This document shows positions 45,030-53,652 of a DNA stretch of 64,000 bases, in pieces (positions within the stretch are counted from its first letter, which is position 1; every line of letters begins with the position of its first letter). The translations under genes and the position numbers were made by a program. Origin of the DNA: JADHLK01 sp038131695. GTDB taxonomy: Bacteria; Pseudomonadota; Alphaproteobacteria; Puniceispirillales; Puniceispirillaceae. The notes beneath the pieces were generated by a model. It made no database searches, had not been told where the DNA came from, and worked only from the letters and a program-made list of their open reading frames with translations. Where the stretch lies: assembly GCA_038131695.1 (NCBI GenBank), contig JAYPQA010000002.1, positions 79,429 to 143,428 on the forward strand, in the 5' to 3' direction.

Positions 45030-45055
45030 GTCGGTTGGTTTTTAGTCGGTTGGTT
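45030..45055. repeat. Direct repeat GTCGGTTGGTT x2
   Basis: The 11-mer occurs at 45030 and 45045, 15 bases apart, in the intergenic region upstream of the Pcm-like gene. Function unknown; may be slippage. Confidence 0.7.
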
Positions 45056-45143
45056 GTTGCTTGTTACTTTTTTCTGGCCAGCCAGATCGGCTGCCTGTTC
45101 CCCTGCCGCCATTTATAAAAGCCTGTCGCTGAATTGGCAATCG

Positions 45144-45389
45144 CTAGAATGCGGTAAAGGTCAAGGTTGTCAGGGATCGTTCAATATGCGGAATATCGAG
45201 GATGTTTTCATTGACGAATTTACCGATATCCTGACCATCCGGGATATTCACGATCAGCATAATGTCCCATTCGCCGCTGGTGGAATAGATTTCCGAGATG
45301 ATTTCGCGCTCATAAATCTGGTCGGCCACCTCATAGGTTTTGCCCGGACTGCATTGCAGCTGCACAAAAATCCGGTTGGTAATGCTCAT
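45144..45389 (-). CDS. Stand-alone Lrp/AsnC ligand-binding (RAM) domain protein
   Basis: An 81-residue protein consisting of the RAM domain of Lrp/AsnC regulators without the helix-turn-helix part (FVQLQCSPGKTYEVADQIYE, GEWDIMLIVNI, IERSLTTLTF). Such domains bind amino acids and form oligomers and may modulate full-length Lrp proteins. The ATG at 45389 follows GAGGG. It lies 63 bases downstream of livF on the same strand, so it could be the last gene of the transporter operon. Confidence 0.88.
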   Translation of the reverse strand: MSITNRIFVQLQCSPGKTYEVADQIYEREIISEIYSTSGEWDIMLIVNIPDGQDIGKFVNENILDIPHIERSLTTLTFTAF

Positions 45390-45413
45390 CAGAGACCCTC
45401 TTTGACTGTTGCC

Positions 45414-45434
45414 CTGTTTGCTGTTTGCTGTTTG
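45414..45434. repeat. Three tandem copies of CTGTTTG
   Basis: A 7-bp unit repeated exactly three times, followed by CTTTTTT, between livF and the RAM-domain gene. Likely strand slippage; could alter spacing between the two genes. Confidence 0.8.
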
Positions 45435-45452
45435 CTTTTTTGGCCTGCCCGC

Positions 45453-46160
45453 TCAAACACCCAGATAGCGCGCGCTCAATTCCGGATCAGCCAGCAATTC
45501 GGATGAATCGCCCTGCCAGGCAATCTGCCCCTTATCCAGAATATAATGCCGGTCAGCCAATCTGGCCAGCGCCTTGATATTCTTGTCCACCACCAGAATC
45601 GACTGGCCGGATTGTTTCAGCCGGTCCAGACAGGCCCAAATTTGATCCCGGATGATCGGGGCAAGCCCTTCTGTTGCCTCATCCAGAATCAGCAATTTCG
45701 GATTGGTCATCAAGGCCCGCCCGATAGCCAGCATCTGCTGTTCTCCGCCAGAAAGCTGATTGCCTGCATTATCAAGCCTCTCAGCCAGGCGCGGAAACAG
45801 CTCCAGCACGCTCTCCATCGTCCACAGGCTCTCCTGGCCCGGCGGGGCGGGCCGCCAAAAGGTGGTCAGATTTTCAGCAACGCTCAGATTGGGGAAAATT
45901 TGCCGGCCTTCCGGAACCAGCCCCAGACCGGCCCTGGCAATCTGAAAGCTGGTCAGGCCGCTGTCCGCAGACCCAAACCTGGTAATGCCGCCTGATTGCA
46001 GCGGGATCATCCCCATGATCGCGCGGATCGTGGTCGTCTTGCCCATGCCATTGCGGCCCATCAGCGAGACACAGGCCCCGGCCGGCACCTCCAGTGAAAT
46101 GCCAAACAGCACCCGGCTGGAACCATAGCCGGCATGGACATTTTCCAGCACCAGATGCAT
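45453..46160 (-). CDS. livF: Branched-chain-type ABC transporter ATPase LivF
   Basis: A 235-residue ATPase of the HAAT importer family. Walker A LMGRNGMGKTTT, signature LSGGEQQMLAIGRAL and Walker B LLILDEATEGLAP. It pairs with LivG under the LivHM permease. Its ATG overlaps the livG stop (TGATG). The genetic link to the aromatic-acid cluster suggests an aromatic carboxylate substrate rather than leucine; this is inference. Confidence 0.93.
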   Translation of the reverse strand: MHLVLENVHAGYGSSRVLFGISLEVPAGACVSLMGRNGMGKTTTIRAIMGMIPLQSGGITRFGSADSGLTSFQIARAGLGLVPEGRQIFPNLSVAENLTTFWRPAPPGQESLWTMESVLELFPRLAERLDNAGNQLSGGEQQMLAIGRALMTNPKLLILDEATEGLAPIIRDQIWACLDRLKQSGQSILVVDKNIKALARLADRHYILDKGQIAWQGDSSELLADPELSARYLGV

Positions 46161-46909
46161 CAGCTCTCACTCCCCAGATAGGCTTCGCGCACCGCCTCAT
46201 TGGCGCTGATCTCAGCGGGCGTGCCATTGGCAATGGTTGTGCCTTCCACCAGCACGGTCAGCCGGTCGGCCAGCTGAAAGACCGCATCCATGTCATGCTC
46301 AATCAGCAGGATGGAGGTTTGACCCTTCAGCTGTTTGATGATCTGCGTCATATTCTGCGTTTCTTCCGGGCCAGCCCCGGCCATTGGCTCATCCAGCAGC
46401 ACCACCACCGGATCAGCCGCCAGCGCCAGCGCCAGCTCCAGCAAACGGCGCTCCCCATGGGCCAGATCAGACACCAGCCTGTCCTGCCTGTCCTGCAACC
46501 CGACCCGGGCAAGGATTTGCCCGGCCCCGCGGATAAGCGCGCTATCCTGAAAAGCCGGTTTCCAAAAACGGAAGGCGGCCTGCTGGCGGGCCTGTTCTGC
46601 AATAATGGCATTTTCCAGAACGGTAAAATCCATCAAAACATTGCTGATCTGAAAGGATCGGCCCATCCCCAAATGCACCCGCTCTTCCACCGATTTGGCG
46701 GTGATATCCACCCCTTGCAGCAAAATCTGTCCGGCATCCGGCTTCAGGTTGCCATAGATCTGGGCGATTAGGGTCGTCTTGCCCGCCCCGTTCGGGCCGA
46801 TCAGCGCGTGAATCTCGCCCTCCTTGACGGCCAGATTGACATCGCGTGTTGCCCGCAGGGCCCCGAAGGATTTATGCAGCCCGCCTATTTCCAGAACCGG
46901 CTTGCCCAT
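46160..46909 (-). CDS. livG: Branched-chain-type ABC transporter ATPase LivG
   Basis: A 249-residue ATPase. ATG 46909 overlaps the livM stop, so the longer upstream frame is rejected. Walker A IGPNGAGKTTL; the LivG-type signature LAHGERRLLELALALAADP; Walker B VVVLLDEPMAG; H-loop LLIEHDMDAVF. The expected LivG extra loop after Walker A is present. Confidence 0.94.
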   Translation of the reverse strand: MGKPVLEIGGLHKSFGALRATRDVNLAVKEGEIHALIGPNGAGKTTLIAQIYGNLKPDAGQILLQGVDITAKSVEERVHLGMGRSFQISNVLMDFTVLENAIIAEQARQQAAFRFWKPAFQDSALIRGAGQILARVGLQDRQDRLVSDLAHGERRLLELALALAADPVVVLLDEPMAGAGPEETQNMTQIIKQLKGQTSILLIEHDMDAVFQLADRLTVLVEGTTIANGTPAEISANEAVREAYLGSES

Positions 46910-47898
46910 CAGCCTGCCCCCTTGCCGAAGCGGGCGCGCAGCTTTTGCGACACCCCGATAAGCCCGCCGCGCCCAAACATCACCACCGCTATCAAGAACA
47001 GGCCAAAGACCAGCAGCCAATTCTCTGCATAGGCAGGCAGGATATGGGCCAGAATTTCCGGCAGAAATTCTTCGAGCAGGAAAAACACCACCGCGCCCAG
47101 CAACGGGCCAGCCAAAGTCGCCAGCCCACCCAGCACAATCACAATCATCAGCTCACCAGAGCGGGTCCAATGCATGATGTCCGGCGAGACATATTCCTGC
47201 CAGTTGGCAAATAACGCCCCGGCCAGCCCGCAAATCATCGCCGAAATCATATAGGCTGTTATGCGAAAGCGCAGCGCGTTCAGCCCCATCGCCTCAACCC
47301 GCGACTGGTTCGATTTCAGCGCCCGCAAGGTCACGCCAAAACGCGAATGCACCAGCACACAAAGCAGCAAGGCCGTCAGGGCGAGAGCCGCCACAATCAT
47401 GTAATAGAGGCTGAGCGGGGCCCATAAATCGATAAAGACAAAATCAGACCGGTTCATCACCATCCCGTCATCCCCGCCAAACTGTTCCAGGGAGACAAAG
47501 AAAAAATACAGCATCTGGGCAAAGGCCAGCGTGATCATGATGAAATAGATGCCGCTGGTCCGCAACGACAAAAAGCCGATAATCATGCCTGTAACCGCAC
47601 AAATACCCAGCGCCAGTGCGATCTGGATCCAGCCATTATCCAGCCCGTAAAAATTGGCAATACCGGTAACATAGGCCCCGATACCGATAAAGGCCGCATG
47701 GCCGAACGAGACCATCCCGCCATAGCCCAGCACCAGATTAAGCCCCATCGCCGCCATGCCCAGCAGCATGATCCGCATGGCCACATCATTCCAAAAGGGC
47801 AAATCCGCCAGCGTCGTATAAATCGGGAACAGCGCAAAAAGCAGCACAATCAGCCATAATAGCGGTGCAGCGGTGAACCAGCCCTTAATTTGTTGCAT
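46909..47898 (-). CDS. livM: Branched-chain-type ABC permease LivM
   Basis: A 329-residue membrane protein with about nine or ten helices. Family segments are GMAAMGLNLVLGYGGMVSFGHAAF (shown in part elsewhere as the HAAT permease motif), YVTGIANFYG and SRFGVTLRALKSNQSRVEAMG, the coupling loop to the ATPases. It partners LivH. The genes livH, livM, livG and livF are tightly packed on the reverse strand. Confidence 0.93.
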   Translation of the reverse strand: MQQIKGWFTAAPLLWLIVLLFALFPIYTTLADLPFWNDVAMRIMLLGMAAMGLNLVLGYGGMVSFGHAAFIGIGAYVTGIANFYGLDNGWIQIALALGICAVTGMIIGFLSLRTSGIYFIMITLAFAQMLYFFFVSLEQFGGDDGMVMNRSDFVFIDLWAPLSLYYMIVAALALTALLLCVLVHSRFGVTLRALKSNQSRVEAMGLNALRFRITAYMISAMICGLAGALFANWQEYVSPDIMHWTRSGELMIVIVLGGLATLAGPLLGAVVFFLLEEFLPEILAHILPAYAENWLLVFGLFLIAVVMFGRGGLIGVSQKLRARFGKGAG

Positions 47899-47910
47899 CA
47901 GCTGCCTCCC

Positions 47911-48831
47911 CTAGCCCCTGGGCGGAAACAGGCCGGTTGGCCGAAAAACCAGCACCACCGCCATCAGGATATAAACCGCCATCGAGGCCAGCGCCGGCCC
48001 GGCTCCGTCAGCAGCCGCCTGATCCATAAAGCTGCGCAGAATGACCGGCAGCAGAACCCGCCCCATCGTATCCACAATGCCGACAATCACAGCCGCGATA
48101 AACGCCCCCCGCACTGAGCCAATGCCGCCGATAATAATCACCACCAGAGAAAGGATAAGCAGCCCTTCTCCCATGCCCGGCTCCACCGCGGTCAGCGGCC
48201 CCAGCATCATGCCTGCCAGCCCGGCAAAGGTCGCCCCGGCCGCAAAAATCAGCCGAAACAGCAGCCGGATATTAATACCCAGCGCGGCTGTCATCTCCGG
48301 ATTGCTGGCCCCGGCCCGCACCATCGCCCCAATGCGGGTGCGCGCAACAAACAAGCCGATCAGGATAGCACAGGCCAGCCCGACCCATATCACCGAAAAG
48401 CGAAAGGCCGGATAGGGCATATCCGGCATAACCTGAACAAAGCCGGAAAGTGACTGGGGCAGGTTAAAAAACAGCGCGCCGGGCCCAAACCCTATCCGCA
48501 CCGCCTCATTGAAAAACAGAATGAGGCCGAAGGTCGCCAAAACCTGTTCCATGTGATCGCGCCGGTAGAGATGGCGGATAATCACCAGCTCCAGCACAAT
48601 ACCGAACAGAAAGGTGACCGGAATGGCCAGCAAAACACCCAGATAGAAATTGCCGGTCAGCGCGGTCAGAACCGTGGCGGCATACGCCCCTATCATCACC
48701 TGCGAGCCATGCGCCAGATTGACAAAATCCATGATGCCCAGAACCAGCGTCAGGCCGGCTGCGATCAAAAACAGCGTCACACCTGTCTGAAAACCGTTAA
48801 AAAGCTGCTCTAGAATAAGGGCAAAGGTCAT
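47911..48831 (-). CDS. livH: Branched-chain-type ABC permease LivH
   Basis: A 306-residue membrane permease with the LivH start (LFLIAAGLTLVLGIMDFVNL, AHGSQVMIGAYAA) and the coupling loop VRAGASNPEMTAALGIN. It forms the channel with LivM. It is 112 bases downstream of livK, with an intervening stem-loop. Confidence 0.93.
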   Translation of the reverse strand: MTFALILEQLFNGFQTGVTLFLIAAGLTLVLGIMDFVNLAHGSQVMIGAYAATVLTALTGNFYLGVLLAIPVTFLFGIVLELVIIRHLYRRDHMEQVLATFGLILFFNEAVRIGFGPGALFFNLPQSLSGFVQVMPDMPYPAFRFSVIWVGLACAILIGLFVARTRIGAMVRAGASNPEMTAALGINIRLLFRLIFAAGATFAGLAGMMLGPLTAVEPGMGEGLLILSLVVIIIGGIGSVRGAFIAAVIVGIVDTMGRVLLPVILRSFMDQAAADGAGPALASMAVYILMAVVLVFRPTGLFPPRG

Positions 48832-48875
48832 TGTTTTTATTCAGTTCTTTTTCGACACTCTTAAAATCAGACAGA

Positions 48876-48895
48876 CTGGCCGGGAACCCGGCCAG
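48876..48895 (-). other. Stem-loop between livK and livH
   Basis: CTGGCCGGG (48876-48884) and CCCGGCCAG (48887-48895) form a perfect nine-pair stem with a tiny loop. On the coding strand only a weak, interrupted T-rich stretch follows. Such hairpins after binding-protein genes commonly stabilise the upstream mRNA or cause partial termination, raising the binding protein above the permease. Confidence 0.6.
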
Positions 48896-48942
48896 CCTGA
48901 AGATGTGCAAGACAGGTCTGTCAGCGCCTGCCCGCATCGGTG

Positions 48943-50096
48943 CTAGAATTTGCAATCCTTGGCATAGGGATCTGCAAAATCCTCAAACACGGTGCCAACT
49001 GTTTTGACCGTGACAACCCCGTCCGCATCCTTGACCACTTCGCGCAGATAGAAATCCTGAATCGGGAAATGGTTGGTATTCATTTTCAGATTACCGCGTG
49101 TGGTCGGGATATTGCCCGCTGCCAGCACCTTGCGCATGGCGGCTGTGTCTGCTGACCCGGCCTTCCCCACCGCATAATCAATCGCCATGATCGCATCATA
49201 GGCCTGTGAGGCGTAATAGGACGGGTAGCCGCCATATTTTGCCTTGTAATCAGCAACAAATTTCTTGTTCATCGCCGTATCGATATCCGGTGACCAGGAC
49301 TGGGTATGGCGAGAGCCAAGCGCCGCATCCTTAATCGCCGGCAAGGTGGTTGAGTCGGTGGTGAAAATGCTGAACAGCTTGGAAACCGAGCTCATATTCG
49401 CCTGGTTCCACTGCTTGACAAAATTCACGCCCATCCCGCCCGGCTGAAAGACCATTGTGGCTTCCGGGCTAGCCGCACGCAGGGCAGACAGTTCAGCCTG
49501 AAAATCAGACTGGCCCAGCTGGGTATAGACTTCCGCAGCAACCTTGCCCTTGAAAGTGGATTTGAAGCCGGTCAGCATATCTTTGCCAGCCTGATAGTTC
49601 GGGGCCATCAGATAGACTTCCTTCACACCCTGATCCTGCATATATTTGCCCATCGCCGCAGGGGTCTGGTCATTCTGCCAGGACAGCGAGAAGAAGTTTT
49701 CATGACAGCCCTTGCCCGCCACGGTGGACGGCCCGGCATTGGCGCTGATCAACAGCGTGCCAGAGCGGGTCACCTGCTGGTGAATCGCAACCAGCAGATT
49801 CGACCAGATAACACCGGCCACCACATCCACCTTGTCGCTCTTGATAAAGCGGTTGGCCAGCTGCTTGGCAACATCGGGCTTGCGCTGATCATCCATGATG
49901 ATCACCTCGCCCGGCATCCCGCCCAGCTTGCCCCCAGATGTTCCATTGCCAGCTTGACAGCATTTTCCTGCTGTTTGCCAATCACACCGGCGGACCCGGA
50001 CAGGGTTGTCATAAACCCGACCTTGACCGTATCTGCAAAAGCAGGCGCGGCAATCAGCGCACCGGCCATCGCCGTAGAAAGTATCAGTTTTTTCAT
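48943..50096 (-). CDS. livK: Branched-chain-type periplasmic binding protein, frameshifted
   Basis: Periplasmic receptor of the importer, about 384 residues when rebuilt. ATG 50096 follows GGAGGAGACG and gives a signal peptide MKKLILSTAMAGALIAAPAFA. The mature start TVKVGFMTTLSGSAGVIGKQ is typical of type I binding proteins (HAAT). The frame breaks in a C5 run at 49931-49935 (coding G5); one more G joins HLGGKLGGMPGEV to the remaining protein, which is intact to the stop. Family members linked to aromatic catabolism bind benzoate, hydroxybenzoate or phenylpropanoids, so an aromatic ligand is plausible. Confidence 0.92.
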
Positions 50097-50336
50097 CGTC
50101 TCCTCCAAAAGTCAGCGCTTTTTTGCGTTCTGTTCTGTCCCACCCAGCCGGCATTCGACCAGGAAACAAGAGGCCTAACCAAGAAATATAAAAGCGCAAT
50201 CCAATCTTACAGTAAAGCTCTGGAAATCAAAATAATAGTCTTTCTTTTTCAGATAGCTTGCCCTGAATTGATCCGCTTCCCGGCACAGCCCGCCAGCCGG
50301 CCCAGGCAGGAATTCCAGCCCTAGAAATCGGACCGG

Positions 50337-50350
50337 TGCAATATCTTTCA
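50337..50350. promoter_or_regulatory. Candidate BoxR operator upstream of the benzoate-CoA ligase gene
   Basis: TGCAATATCTTTCA matches TGCATTATATTTCA upstream of boxC at 12 of 14 positions and recalls the TGCA-N6-TGCA sites of the related regulator BzdR. With flanks it reads GTGCAA-TATC-TTTCAC, a near-palindrome. A weaker half-match (TGCA-N6-GGCA) is at 50466-50479. The rest of the 427-base divergent region between livK and the ligase gene holds no gene. Confidence 0.45.
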
Positions 50351-50523
50351 CAAAACAGGGCCGTGATTAGGCTCTGATACAGCCCCTCCTGTTCTGGCAG
50401 GGCCCTGTCTGGCCTTGCCCGGCTTTGGCAGGCAAAAAGGGTTGTTGAAAAGCCCGCTTTCCTCTTGCATCATGGGGCAAGTCTTTATCCGAAATGGGTG
50501 ATCATCAAGGGGGGCATTGTATC

Positions 50524-52062
50524 ATGACAGAAAATGGCAACGCGGCCAGCTGGTTTGTAGATCGCCATATTGCAGAAGGCCGGGCAGAGAATATCGCCTT
50601 TTATCAGGCTGGCAGCGCAGAGTCCCTGAGTTATGGCGGGCTGGCCGAACAATCAGCCCAGATGGCCGGGCTGTGCCAGCGTCACGGGCTGGCCCGCGAA
50701 AGCCGGGCGGTAATGCTGGTGCTGGATGAGCTGGCCTTTCCGGTTATTTTCTGGGGCGCGCTGAAAGCCGGGGTCATTCCGGTGCCGGTCAATACGCTGC
50801 TCTCGGCTGAGGTTGTGGGAGCGATCATCCGGGACAGCCGCGCGGCCAGCCTGTTTGTCTCCGCCCCGCTTGTTTCTCTGGCCGAGGAGGCGGTCAAGGA
50901 TATGGACAGGCCGCCGAAACTGTTTGTCATCGGGGCTGAGGCAGCTGGCCCGCATCTCAATTTTACCGAAGAGCTGGCGGCCAGCCCGGCCCTGCCAACC
51001 TTGCAGGTGAGCCCGGATGAAACCGCTTTTTGGCTTTATTCCTCCGGCTCTACCGGCCAGCCCAAGGGCATTATGCATGTGCATGGCAATTTGAAACAGA
51101 CGCAAGACACCTATGGCCACTCTGTTCTCTCTATCACCGAACAGGATGTTATCTATTCCGTGGCCAAGCTGTTTTTTGCCTATGGGCTGGGCAATGGCAT
51201 GACCTTTCCCATGGCGGCCGGGGCCAGCGTCTGGCTCTATGACGGGCGGCCAACCCCGGACAGTGTGGCAGCGGTTATCAAACAGGCCCGCCCGACCCTG
51301 TTCTTTGGTGTGCCGACGCTCTATGCCGCGCTGCTGGCTGCCCAGCAGGAGAAACCCATTGACGGGGCAGAGCGGCTGCGGCTGTGCCTGTCTGCCGGTG
51401 AAGCCCTGCCACCGCAGATTGGCAAACAGTGGAACGCGCTGACCGGGGTGGATATCATGGATGGGATTGGCTCAACAGAAATGCTGCATATCTATGTGTC
51501 CAACAGGCCGGATGATTTTGTCTATGGCACAACCGGGCTGCCGGTTCCGGGCTATGAAGTCCGGCTGGTGGATGAGGCGGATCAGGATGTGGCAGATGGC
51601 GAGATTGGCGAGCTTTTGGTGCGCGGCGCCTCGACGGCCAGCGGCTATTGGAACCAGCGGCAAAAGACCCGCGCCACCTTTATCGGCGAATGGACACGCA
51701 CCGGCGATAAATTCATCCGCGATGCGGACGGGCGGCTGACCATTGCCGGGCGCACCGATGATATGTTCAAGGTCAGCGGCATCTGGGTCTCGCCTTTTGA
51801 GGTGGAAAAGGCCCTGATTGAACATGAGGCCGTGCTGGAGGCGGCTGTTGTCGCTCGCGCCGATGCCGAAGGGCTGGACAAGCCGGAGGCCCATATCGTG
51901 CTGCAGCCGGGCCAGAGCGGCAGCGAGGCGCTGGCAGAGGAGCTGAAAGACCATGTCAAAACCCTGATCGGCAAATGGAAATATCCGCGCTGGATCATTT
52001 TTGCTGAGGATTTACCCAAGACAGCAACCGGCAAAATCCAGCGTTTTGCCCTGCGCCGCTAG
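50524..52062 (+). CDS. bclA: Benzoate-CoA ligase
   Basis: A 512-residue AMP-forming acyl-CoA synthetase that activates benzoate with ATP and CoA. ATG 50524 follows a G-rich ribosome site. The P-loop reads WLYSSGSTGQPKGIMHVH; later motifs are KLFFAYGLGNG, typical of benzoate and 4-hydroxybenzoate ligases, GIGSTEMLHIY, RTGDKF and KTATGKIQR with the catalytic lysine. In known box clusters this is the entry enzyme. Because a salicylyl-CoA hydroxylase lies downstream, it may also accept salicylate; this is not shown. Confidence 0.92.
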   Translation: MTENGNAASWFVDRHIAEGRAENIAFYQAGSAESLSYGGLAEQSAQMAGLCQRHGLARESRAVMLVLDELAFPVIFWGALKAGVIPVPVNTLLSAEVVGAIIRDSRAASLFVSAPLVSLAEEAVKDMDRPPKLFVIGAEAAGPHLNFTEELAASPALPTLQVSPDETAFWLYSSGSTGQPKGIMHVHGNLKQTQDTYGHSVLSITEQDVIYSVAKLFFAYGLGNGMTFPMAAGASVWLYDGRPTPDSVAAVIKQARPTLFFGVPTLYAALLAAQQEKPIDGAERLRLCLSAGEALPPQIGKQWNALTGVDIMDGIGSTEMLHIYVSNRPDDFVYGTTGLPVPGYEVRLVDEADQDVADGEIGELLVRGASTASGYWNQRQKTRATFIGEWTRTGDKFIRDADGRLTIAGRTDDMFKVSGIWVSPFEVEKALIEHEAVLEAAVVARADAEGLDKPEAHIVLQPGQSGSEALAEELKDHVKTLIGKWKYPRWIIFAEDLPKTATGKIQRFALRR

Positions 52063-52075
52063 AGGCCGGGCCGGT

Positions 52076-52909
52076 ATGTGTTCGGCGGTGTCAAACCGGA
52101 CCGATAGCGGGGCCAGCAGCTGGTCTGATGGCTGGTCCGGGCGCGTGCCGATAGACGGGGTGGCCCTGGAAATCGCGCTGTTTGGCCCGCCCCCGCAAGC
52201 AGATGGCAAGCCGGTGATAATGCTGCTGCATGAAGGGCTGGGCTGTGTTGCTCTCTGGCGGGATTTTCCAGCCCGGCTGGCAGCCCTGACCGGGGCGCCG
52301 GTGCTGGCCTGGTCACGGCGCGGCTATGGGGCCTCTGATCTGGCAGAATTGCCGCGCCCGCTTGATTATATGACAGGCGAGGCGGAACAGGCCCTGCCCG
52401 CCTTGCTGGACTGGCTGGATGCGCCGTCCTTTGTGCTGGCCGGGCATAGTGACGGTGCCTCTATCGCAGCTCTCTATGCCGGCGGCCGGAGCGATGACAG
52501 GCTGGCCGGGCTGGTGCTGATAGCCCCGCATTTCTTTACCGAAGAGGCTGGTCTTGCCTCTATCGCAGAGGCGCGCACCGCCTATCAGACAACGGATTTG
52601 CCGACCCGCTTGGGCAAATATCATGCGGATGCGGATCATTGCTTTTATGGCTGGAATGATGCCTGGCTGGATCCGGGCTTCAAAAGCTGGAATATAGAGG
52701 CCTGTCTGCCAACAATCAGCGTCCCGGTCCTGTTTGTGCAAGGGGCAGAGGATCAATATGGCTCGCTGGCCCAGCTGGAGACTGTGCGGCAAAATTGCCC
52801 GGCCCGGCTGGAGGAGCTTATTCTGCCGGATTGCCGCCATTCCCCGCATATCGAACAGCCCGAAGCGCTGCTGGCTGGCTTTCAGGATTTTCTGGACGTG
52901 CTGGGCTGA
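52076..52909 (+). CDS. Alpha/beta hydrolase of the box cluster
   Basis: A 277-residue alpha/beta hydrolase. The nucleophile elbow is AGHSDGASIA (GxSxG form with Ser), the oxyanion region is LLHEGLGCVALW, and Asp and His follow in QGAEDQYG and CRHSPHIEQP. ATG 52076 lies 13 bases after the ligase stop. Homologues occur in box clusters elsewhere and are thought to act as thioesterase or lactonase, perhaps removing trapped CoA esters or ring lactones. The exact substrate is unknown. Confidence 0.87.
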   Translation: MCSAVSNRTDSGASSWSDGWSGRVPIDGVALEIALFGPPPQADGKPVIMLLHEGLGCVALWRDFPARLAALTGAPVLAWSRRGYGASDLAELPRPLDYMTGEAEQALPALLDWLDAPSFVLAGHSDGASIAALYAGGRSDDRLAGLVLIAPHFFTEEAGLASIAEARTAYQTTDLPTRLGKYHADADHCFYGWNDAWLDPGFKSWNIEACLPTISVPVLFVQGAEDQYGSLAQLETVRQNCPARLEELILPDCRHSPHIEQPEALLAGFQDFLDVLG

Positions 52910-53460
52910 TGCGCTGGCCGCTGCCCGGCCATGCCCATATTCCGGGCCGGACCAACGCCGCTGATCCCCGGCTGGAGGAGATTCTGGCCCGGATGGACAG
53001 CCAGCCGGACAGGCTGGTGCAACGGGGCCAATATGGGTGCCAGCTGTTTGAGGCCGGGTTTTACTGGGAAGCCCATGAAGCCTGGGAGCCGGTCTGGCAC
53101 GCTGCCCGCCCCAATTCAGCCGCCGGTTTGCTGGTGCAGGCCGCTATCGCGCTGGCCAATGCGGCCCTGAAAATCCGGATGCACCAGCCGCGAGCCGCCT
53201 GCCGCCTGGCCAGCCGGGCGCGCAGCCTGCTGGCAGGTTGCCCGCCTGCAGCAGAGCTGGAAAAGCTGCACCCGGACAGGCTGGCCGAGCTGGCTGACTG
53301 GCTGGAGGCTGCGGGGCTGGATAGTCTGGACGAGGCTGACCGAAAACACGGCCAAAAACACGGTCAAGACAAAGAAAGCCCGGCAGATGCAGGAACGGCT
53401 CCGCAAAAGGCAGCGCGGCTGGCAGAGCTGGCGGCTGGCTTATCCTTGCAGGGTAAATAG
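52909..53460 (+). CDS. DUF309 protein
   Basis: A 183-residue protein containing the DUF309 signature FEAGFYWEAHEAWEPVWHAA, a helical fold with conserved Glu and His that may bind metal. ATG overlaps the hydrolase stop (TGATG). The C-terminus is Lys/Gln/Ala-rich and less conserved, with a local near-repeat (KHGQKHGQ). Function unknown; its operon place between the hydrolase and boxC suggests a role in this pathway, but DUF309 genes also occur in unrelated settings. Confidence 0.82.
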   Translation: MRWPLPGHAHIPGRTNAADPRLEEILARMDSQPDRLVQRGQYGCQLFEAGFYWEAHEAWEPVWHAARPNSAAGLLVQAAIALANAALKIRMHQPRAACRLASRARSLLAGCPPAAELEKLHPDRLAELADWLEAAGLDSLDEADRKHGQKHGQDKESPADAGTAPQKAARLAELAAGLSLQGK

Positions 53461-53461
53461 C

Positions 53462-53475
53462 TGCATTATATTTCA
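53462..53475. promoter_or_regulatory. Candidate BoxR operator upstream of boxC
   Basis: TGCATTATATTTCA, the second copy of the motif at 50337. It lies about 75 bases upstream of the boxC -35 element, immediately after the DUF309 stop. A TGCA also overlaps the last base of the -10 element (53576-53579). Confidence 0.45.
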
Positions 53476-53548
53476 TTACATTTTTGAATATTCCTGTAAA
53501 TCGCGTATTTTGGGTTATTTTATTTCTATTTTTTATCTGGTTTCTCTT

Positions 53549-53576
53549 TTGACTGGGCATTTTGACGCAGTATAAT
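53549..53576 (+). promoter_or_regulatory. Strong sigma-70-type promoter of boxCBAR
   Basis: TTGACT (53549-53554) and TATAAT (53571-53576) are separated by 16 bases. Both are near-perfect matches to the housekeeping consensus, in a notably AT-rich 190-base gap. It gives boxC its own start point, separate from the ligase operon. Confidence 0.75.
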
Positions 53577-53652
53577 GCAGATCTGGTTAGCAGCGCGCAG
53601 CGTAACTCGCATCGTCGCCCGCATGGAAGTCCGTATCGAAGGAGGTGACCCG

